Positions 28,557 to 32,310 of a stretch of 32,310 nt of DNA are shown here, piece after piece. This stretch comes from a virus, in the IMG/VR virus record IMGVR_UViG_3300017742_000056, positions 1-32,310 of that record; one strand, 5' to 3'. The translations under genes and the position numbers were made by a program. The first letter of the stretch is position 1. The number at the start of each line of letters is the position of its first letter. The notes below the pieces were generated by a model. That model was not told the origin of the DNA. It did not search any database and was given only the letters and a program-made list of their open reading frames with translations.

Positions 28557-28830
28557 ATGCCCGCACACAAAAAATTTCAGGGCGGAAATTTACTATGGAC
28601 AACCCTCTATCCTAGCTACCCCATCAATTCCAAATCAAAACGATTCCTAGCCCCCATGATACCCCAAATCTTTGTGCATACGCAGGGTAAAAACGACTAT
28701 GGACAACCCTCGCTCCTATATATATTGAAGTTTTTTAATTAGGTGCTTGACACCCTATTGCATAACTGCAAACCTACGCTCATAGACCAGCACTAAGCTG
28801 TCTAATAAAAACATAACAAAAGGAGACAAA
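28557..28830 (+). promoter_or_regulatory. Intergenic control region of the second rightward operon
   Basis: No gene is convincing here. The region contains two copies of ACTATGGACAACCCTC (28592-28607 and 28696-28711), also found in variant form in the 23.3-23.6 kb region, and an A/T tract (28716-28740). There is a -35-like TTGACA (28747-28752). A perfect TTGCA-TAAC-TGCAA palindrome (28758-28771) sits where a -35/-10 spacer would be. No good -10 box is visible at 17 bp. AGGAG at 28821-28825 is a proper Shine-Dalgarno for the ATG at 28831, unlike most genes here. Confidence 0.55.
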
Positions 28831-29274
28831 ATGCGAAAGCTAAAAGAGTATAGAGTATTACTATCAACCCTCTACGGGGAGTGGGTAACAGTGCAAGCCG
28901 AGAATGAAGGCGAAGCAATGGACAGAGCCTCAGAGGGTTACCACAATGGGGTGGAGGACTCCGAAGTCATCAACTCAGATATAGCTGGGGAGGTTGAGCT
29001 GGTATCCGAAGAACCCTATAGCACAGAGCAAGTTCTGGATTTCATCAGAGATCACTGTATCCAGTGGGAGATGATTGGTCATCCATCGGAGGGTGATGCT
29101 CACATTGAGTTCCATAACTATGAGAATTCTACTAAGTTCTGCAACTATCCCTATGATGATCGTAATTCTGTTATTGAGGGTATCTGGTTTATAATGGATA
29201 TGCATTACCAGCGAGAAGACTACTACGCTCAAGACGCAAAAACTCAAAAGTTATATCCCCATGCTGATGTTTAA
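28831..29274 (+). CDS. Hypothetical protein, first gene of the replication operon
   Basis: A 147-aa acidic protein. The N-terminus (LKEYRVLLSTLYGEWVTVQA, then ENEGEAMDRAS) has the beta-strand plus helix pattern of small phage domains, also seen in the 151-aa protein at 24364. The C-terminal half (WEMIGHPSEGDAHIEFHNYE, RNSVIEGIWFIMDMHYQRED) is rich in aromatic and acidic residues. It has a clear Shine-Dalgarno sequence. The next gene begins inside its last codons. Function unknown. Confidence 0.6.
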   Translation: MRKLKEYRVLLSTLYGEWVTVQAENEGEAMDRASEGYHNGVEDSEVINSDIAGEVELVSEEPYSTEQVLDFIRDHCIQWEMIGHPSEGDAHIEFHNYENSTKFCNYPYDDRNSVIEGIWFIMDMHYQREDYYAQDAKTQKLYPHADV

Positions 29275-29701
29275 TGAAGACCATGCATCCAAATATGGAC
29301 TCAAGGAGGCTGTTGTGCTTCACAAGATTATATTCTATGTTCTCATCAATGAGAAGGACGGGAGGAATTTTCACAAGGGACAATACTGGACATTTAACTC
29401 AAGAGAAGGCTGGCGAAATGTTTTCAAATGCTTTTCTTATGAACAAGTATGGAGATCACTCAAGGCTCTCGAAAAGAAGGGTGCTTTGGTCTCTGACTCG
29501 TTCAATAGAAGAGCGTATGATAAGACTCGCTGGTATTCTCTTTCGGATTCCCTTGTTAAAGAGGCAAAGGGAAGTGAATACTGGCAGAAAGCCATTCGCA
29601 ATTCTGCGAAACCCAAACGCAAAACTGCGATAACCGATCGCAAAACTGCAACACCAATACCATTAGATAATAATATTATACAAGAAATTAAACCCTATTA
29701 A
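29261..29701 (+). CDS. Winged-helix replication initiator / replisome organiser
   Basis: A 146-aa protein with the pattern of the winged-helix domain at the N-terminus of phage replisome organisers: ASKYGLKEAVVLHKI, KGQYWTFNSREGWRNVF, CFSYEQVWRSLKALEKKGAL (recognition helix region), then NRRAYDKTRWYSLSD (the wing). The C-terminal ~45 residues are encoded by an array of 21-bp palindromic units (29596-29651), as happens where the origin lies inside the initiator gene (lambda O type). It probably binds these repeats and recruits the host helicase machinery. An ATG two codons downstream (29267) is an alternative start; both overlap the end of the preceding gene. Confidence 0.75.
   Translation: MLMFNEDHASKYGLKEAVVLHKIIFYVLINEKDGRNFHKGQYWTFNSREGWRNVFKCFSYEQVWRSLKALEKKGALVSDSFNRRAYDKTRWYSLSDSLVKEAKGSEYWQKAIRNSAKPKRKTAITDRKTATPIPLDNNIIQEIKPY
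29596..29690. repeat. Iteron-like palindrome array B inside the initiator gene (candidate origin)
   Basis: Three 14-bp palindromes start at 29596 (TCGCA-ATTC-TGCGA, perfect), 29617 and 29638, each 21 bp apart. They are followed by CACCAATACCATTA and AT-rich DNA. Spacing, palindrome core (GCA-N4-TGC) and right flank match array A at 23014-23110. Because 21 bp equals seven codons the repeat is also visible in the protein (KTAITD, KTATPIPL). Confidence 0.75.
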
Positions 29702-29703
29702 TT

Positions 29704-30465
29704 ATGAGTCATTTTTATAACTGCGATGAAACCGAACCCTTCCTTACGGAAGCCAGCACACCACCCCAAGCTAGAAAGATAGGTGCATACCCATCTGTCA
29801 CTACAGTTATGGGTATCGTTAAAGAACCATTCCTTGACGGAATTTGGTCACCAGAACAATACATCCGATTAGCCAGAGAGTTTCCCAATGCTAGCCAACG
29901 GGACATCGAAAGACTGAAATATGGAATGCGTGTTTCTCCAGTGGACGGAAAAGAAATAACTTCCTCGGAGTTCGGAACCACTGTTCATGCTAGACTTGAG
30001 GATCACACAAATTCTATCATAGCTACAAGATCACCAGCTAAGATGGATTCCGAATGGGATGCTTGGGCTGAACCCTTTTTGAAGCACATAAAGGATAAGG
30101 ATATTGAACCCGTAGCTAGCGAGCTTATAGCTTGGGACGATGAGATAAAAGTAGCTGGTTCCGTGGACTTCATTGGCAGATTACCAGACGGAAAATATTA
30201 CATGGCTGATTACAAGTGCAGGGACTGCAAGGGTAAAGGCGGTAAATTCTACGAGAAGAAGGACTGCACCCAGCTAGCTATTGAAAGTTGGATGCTAGCT
30301 AGGATGTGGGACTTAGAGTATCTACCTACCATTGTTAGCGTTTGCATTGATGTTGGAACCCAGAAGCATTTTCACAAGGAGTGGACTTGGAAGCAAATGC
30401 AGAAGGGCATCGAAAGATTTAAGCTAACCGCTGAACTCTATTGGATGGACTTCATGAACCCCTAG
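29704..30465 (+). CDS. PD-(D/E)XK nuclease (Cas4/RecB-like)
   Basis: A 253-aa protein with PD-(D/E)XK signatures: GTTVHARLE (H95), VASELIAW (E140), AGSVDFIG (D155), YMADYKCRD (D169 and K171), and QLAIESWMLAR (Q190), which fits the QxxxY-like motif of RecB/Cas4 nucleases. It lacks the four Cys of an iron-sulfur cluster seen in typical Cas4; the KCRDCKGKGG and CTQ Cys may be incidental. It would cut single-stranded or double-stranded DNA ends, most likely to prepare substrates for the ERF-type annealing protein downstream. It starts 2 bp after the initiator gene. Confidence 0.85.
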   Translation: MSHFYNCDETEPFLTEASTPPQARKIGAYPSVTTVMGIVKEPFLDGIWSPEQYIRLAREFPNASQRDIERLKYGMRVSPVDGKEITSSEFGTTVHARLEDHTNSIIATRSPAKMDSEWDAWAEPFLKHIKDKDIEPVASELIAWDDEIKVAGSVDFIGRLPDGKYYMADYKCRDCKGKGGKFYEKKDCTQLAIESWMLARMWDLEYLPTIVSVCIDVGTQKHFHKEWTWKQMQKGIERFKLTAELYWMDFMNP

Positions 30466-30469
30466 CTAC

Positions 30470-30745
30470 ATGAGGGCATACCTATTCACATATAAACATC
30501 TGGATGATGATTCGGATACAACATACTGTTGTTGGAAAATAGCTAAGGATGAAAACACTGCGTTCAAATTCGCATTTGGTAAAAGTAAAAAGAGAAATCA
30601 AAATACATTAACAACCAAGCGTGGAATGAGGATTCACGTATTAAACACCGAAGAACATGACGTATCTAAAATATTCCCAGTTAGCTCAATACCGAAAAAA
30701 GAACTTGCCGAAGGAGTGTCCGATAATGAAAACTGGATGCTTTAA
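30470..30745 (+). CDS. Small hypothetical basic protein
   Basis: A 91-aa protein (RAYLFTYKHLDDDSDTTYCC at the start, then FKFAFGKSKKRNQNTLTTKR). It is basic in the middle and looks like a small strand-rich domain. It begins 4 bp after the nuclease gene and overlaps the endonuclease VII-like gene by 20 bp. Function unknown. Confidence 0.5.
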   Translation: MRAYLFTYKHLDDDSDTTYCCWKIAKDENTAFKFAFGKSKKRNQNTLTTKRGMRIHVLNTEEHDVSKIFPVSSIPKKELAEGVSDNENWML

Positions 30746-31100
30746 TCCCTGCGTGGATCACGATCACAAAACTGGCATGGTCAGAGGCGTGGTATCCATG
30801 GAGGGCAACACATTCTTGGGGCGTGTAGAAAATAGCTTCCGAAGATTTGGGACAAGCTCCTCCGAGAGTCTACCAACTATACTCAGAAACATGGCTAATT
30901 ACTTGGAAAAAGAATGCACAAATGTTCTTCATCCAGTGGGTCTCAAGCAATTATCTGGACGATTTAGTCGCTTAGTCGTTCATGATCAAGTGTTTGCATT
31001 AAAGAAACTTGGAGCAAAAAAAAGTGAAATAAATGCTTGCACTAACTCAAAACAACGCACAGTCTTATATCGTAAACTTACTACTAATTATGGAAAATAA
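30726..31100 (+). CDS. Endonuclease VII-like (T4 gp49-type) nuclease
   Basis: A 124-aa protein with the core of recombination endonuclease VII: CFNPCVDHDHKTGMVRGVV (Cys5, Cys9 and the metal-binding D11-H12-D13) followed by EGNTFLGRVEN (the metal-ligand Asn). The second Cys pair (usually LLCxxCN) is replaced by VVSMEGN, so the zinc site is incomplete. The C-terminus is helical and basic. This family resolves branched DNA such as Holliday junctions, which fits the recombination gene set here. I chose the ATG at 30726 because it has AAGGAG 9 bp upstream; the frame is open to 30657. Confidence 0.75.
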   Translation: MKTGCFNPCVDHDHKTGMVRGVVSMEGNTFLGRVENSFRRFGTSSSESLPTILRNMANYLEKECTNVLHPVGLKQLSGRFSRLVVHDQVFALKKLGAKKSEINACTNSKQRTVLYRKLTTNYGK

Positions 31101-31542
31101 AAACATACTATCGGAAATACAAACCGAACTCAAAGCCCCCAAAGGGCAACGCAATAACTTTGGCAACTACAACTATCGTAGTGCTGAAGATATTTTAGAG
31201 GCTGTAAAGCCCCTACTTAAAAAGCACAACTGTGCATTGGTGTCCAACGACGAAATGGTAGAACTCTCTGGTCGAGTATATGTAAAGACAACAGTTATTC
31301 TGGCGTTTGAAAATACTCCATTTGCTAGTGCTACTGCTTTTGCTCGTGAGGCTCTTACTAAAAAAGGTATGGACGAAGCCCAGATTACTGGATCAGCTAG
31401 CTCGTATTCCAAAAAGTATGCCTTGAACTCCCTGCTGGCTATCGATGATACCAAGGATGCGGACTTCACCAATAAGCACGGCAAAGACTCTCCAGCTACT
31501 TCCACGAAGGCGGTAGCTAAAACTAAATCCGAACTAATATAG
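31090..31542 (+). CDS. ERF-type single-strand annealing recombinase
   Basis: A 150-aa protein starting MENKNILSEIQTELKAPKGQ. It carries the ERF family pattern: NNFGNYNYRSAEDILEAVKP (a conserved Y-Y-(R/S)-xxD-I core), then CALVSNDEMVELSGRVYVKT, FASATAFARE, and AQITGSASSYSKKYALNSLL with the AIDDTKDAD ending. This family anneals complementary single strands in phage recombination. The C-terminus is a Ser/Lys tail that may bind SSB. The ATG at 31090 overlaps the end of the endonuclease gene; a longer frame at 31033 overlaps it too far. Confidence 0.88.
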   Translation: MENKNILSEIQTELKAPKGQRNNFGNYNYRSAEDILEAVKPLLKKHNCALVSNDEMVELSGRVYVKTTVILAFENTPFASATAFAREALTKKGMDEAQITGSASSYSKKYALNSLLAIDDTKDADFTNKHGKDSPATSTKAVAKTKSELI

Positions 31543-31556
31543 GAGATATATAAAGT

Positions 31557-31775
31557 ATGCAAGAATACGATAATACCAATAAGGGTGCGATGTTTAAAAA
31601 CGATCGCAAACAAACTGAAACTCACCCAGACCTAGGTGGGACAATCAATGTAGAGGGCAAAGACTTTTACATTAATGCTTGGAAAAAGGAATCCAAGAAG
31701 GGCGTGCCTTTCTATTCCCTATCCGTTAAGGAAAAGGTGGCGAAGGAAGCTGTCGCTACCGAAGCACCTTTCTAG
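31557..31775 (+). CDS. Small replication/recombination-associated phage protein
   Basis: A 72-aa protein (QEYDNTNKGAMFKNDRKQTE, then LGGTINVEGKDFYINAWKKE). The YDNTNKG--FKN-RK-ETHPD and NV-GK-FYI-AW-KESKKG pattern is common in small phage proteins next to recombinases. It looks like an OB-fold or other small beta barrel, so single-stranded DNA binding is possible. It follows the ERF gene with a Shine-Dalgarno sequence (AGGAG at 31541-31545) and precedes the terminator. Confidence 0.6.
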   Translation: MQEYDNTNKGAMFKNDRKQTETHPDLGGTINVEGKDFYINAWKKESKKGVPFYSLSVKEKVAKEAVATEAPF

Positions 31776-31799
31776 CACTAGCTAGCTACTAAGCCCCAG

Positions 31800-31845
31800 T
31801 GGGAGTTAGGAGGTTTTCATATCCCCTCTTAACTCCCATTTTTTT
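31800..31845 (+). terminator. Rho-independent terminator of the replication operon
   Basis: A 14-pair stem (TGGGAGTTAGGAGG 31800-31813 with CCTCTTAACTCCCA 31825-31838, one G-T pair) with an 11-nt loop is followed by seven T residues. It lies 24 bp after the stop of the 72-aa gene. Confidence 0.92.
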
Positions 31846-31878
31846 CACTACAAATAAAAATCAAATAAAAATAATAAA

Positions 31879-32244
31879 ATGGTAACTTCTCAAGAAAATA
31901 ATAACAAACTCCCCTCCAGCGGATCGATGACTAACTTCTCTAGTGGTGCAGTAAGAGATTCAATGCAGGGCAAGGGATTTCCCTCGCTGATTCCGACCTG
32001 TGCTTTAACTTCTCTAGCTAAACGCTTTGAGGACGGTGCAACAAAGTATGGCAGAGATAACTGGAAGAAAGGAATTCCGCTATCTAGATACTGCGATGCC
32101 GCGAATCGCCATCTCTGGGCATTGATGGAGGGACGCACGGACGAAGATCACTTTGGTGCAGTCATGTGGAACATAGCCTGTTGGCAAAAAACAAAAAGAA
32201 TGATTGACAGTCACCTGCTTTCAGAAGAACTTAACGACCTTTAA
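31879..32244 (+). CDS. dATP/dGTP diphosphohydrolase-like protein
   Basis: A 121-aa protein with the pattern of the dATP/dGTP diphosphohydrolase N-terminal family (DUF5664): FSSGAVRDSMQGKGF, LAKRFEDGATKYGRDNWKKG, IPLSRYCDAANRHLWALMEG, and DHFGAVMWNIACWQ. The acidic and His residues of these helices are those that would bind the metal and nucleotide. The family hydrolyses purine deoxynucleoside triphosphates, changing the pool for phage replication, and some members supply diaminopurine synthesis. No purZ-like gene is in this window, so that use is not shown. It has its own leader after the terminator. Confidence 0.75.
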   Translation: MVTSQENNNKLPSSGSMTNFSSGAVRDSMQGKGFPSLIPTCALTSLAKRFEDGATKYGRDNWKKGIPLSRYCDAANRHLWALMEGRTDEDHFGAVMWNIACWQKTKRMIDSHLLSEELNDL

Positions 32245-32263
32245 TTCAACCCAAATAATAAAA

Positions 32264-32310
32264 ATGGATTACATCGACACATATAAAAAACAATACCGCA
32301 AGGCTTTTGA
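32264..32310 (+). CDS. Start of a rightward gene, cut by the window edge
   Basis: An ATG at 32264, 19 bp after the previous stop, opens a frame beginning MDYIDTYKKQYRKAF that continues out of the window. Only 15 residues are visible, which is too few to identify it. The AT-rich spacer before it resembles the leaders of neighbouring genes. Confidence 0.45.
   Translation, partial: MDYIDTYKKQYRKAF

Noticed and set aside
28542-28742. 66-codon frame in the intergenic region after the terminator
   Set aside because: It begins inside the terminator stem, has no ribosome site and spans the regulatory repeats; its composition looks non-coding.
23014-29690. CRISPR-like reading of the 21-bp arrays
   Set aside because: Units are contiguous palindromes with no spacers; they fit protein-binding sites next to AT-rich DNA.
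1-32310. tRNA genes, integrase, insertion sequences
   Set aside because: I saw no cloverleaf with a T-arm consensus, no recombinase or transposase motif and no terminal inverted repeats; a tRNA scan would be decisive.

Overview
The window is part of the genome of a tailed bacteriophage (Caudoviricetes). It has a leftward structural and packaging block, a central non-coding switch region and a rightward block of replication, recombination and host-takeover genes. I see no tape measure, tail sheath or tail tube gene. The portal, the SU10-type capsid, the long fibre and the big internal-virion-like proteins suggest a podovirus-like particle, but both edges cut through genes, so the tail type is not proven. 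Base composition is AT-leaning. Most starts lack a Shine-Dalgarno sequence, and a few rightward genes have a clear AGGAG. I cannot name the host.

Layout, read leftward from position 23007 to 1 (minus strand). The packaging genes come first: terminase small subunit, a 64-aa protein, terminase large subunit, two small proteins (one HTH-like) and the portal. Next are several small, very basic proteins, the scaffold, the major capsid protein and a hairpin terminator just behind the capsid gene. Then come a putative adaptor, a trimeric coiled-coil fibre, a run of small membrane proteins that may act in lysis, and repeat-rich tail or fibre proteins. The leftward block ends with a 2OG-Fe(II) oxygenase and two large, probably internal virion proteins. 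Many genes are joined by TAATG or ATGA overlaps, so translation is probably coupled.

The non-coding region at 23008-24012 separates the two transcription directions. It carries a 21-bp-spaced array of palindromes next to AT-rich DNA, several dispersed repeats, a likely rightward promoter and a structured 5' leader.

The first rightward operon (about 23640 to the terminator at 28526-28556) encodes two unknown small proteins, a MoxR-type AAA+ ATPase, a metallopeptidase-like/VWA partner protein, a SleB-like cell-wall hydrolase and one more small protein. Its most striking feature is three hammerhead ribozymes. One lies in the 5' leader and one lies directly after the stop codon of each of the first two genes. 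Their cores are intact and all their stems covary. Each is followed by a near-identical leader of about 29 nt that runs into the next start codon. The transcript is therefore predicted to cut itself into separate gene-sized mRNAs.

The second rightward operon encodes an unknown protein, a winged-helix replication initiator whose 3' end carries a second copy of the 21-bp palindrome array, a PD-(D/E)XK nuclease, a small protein, an endonuclease VII-like protein, an ERF-type annealing protein and a small protein of a phage replication family. It ends in a strong terminator. A dATP/dGTP diphosphohydrolase-like gene and the start of another gene follow.
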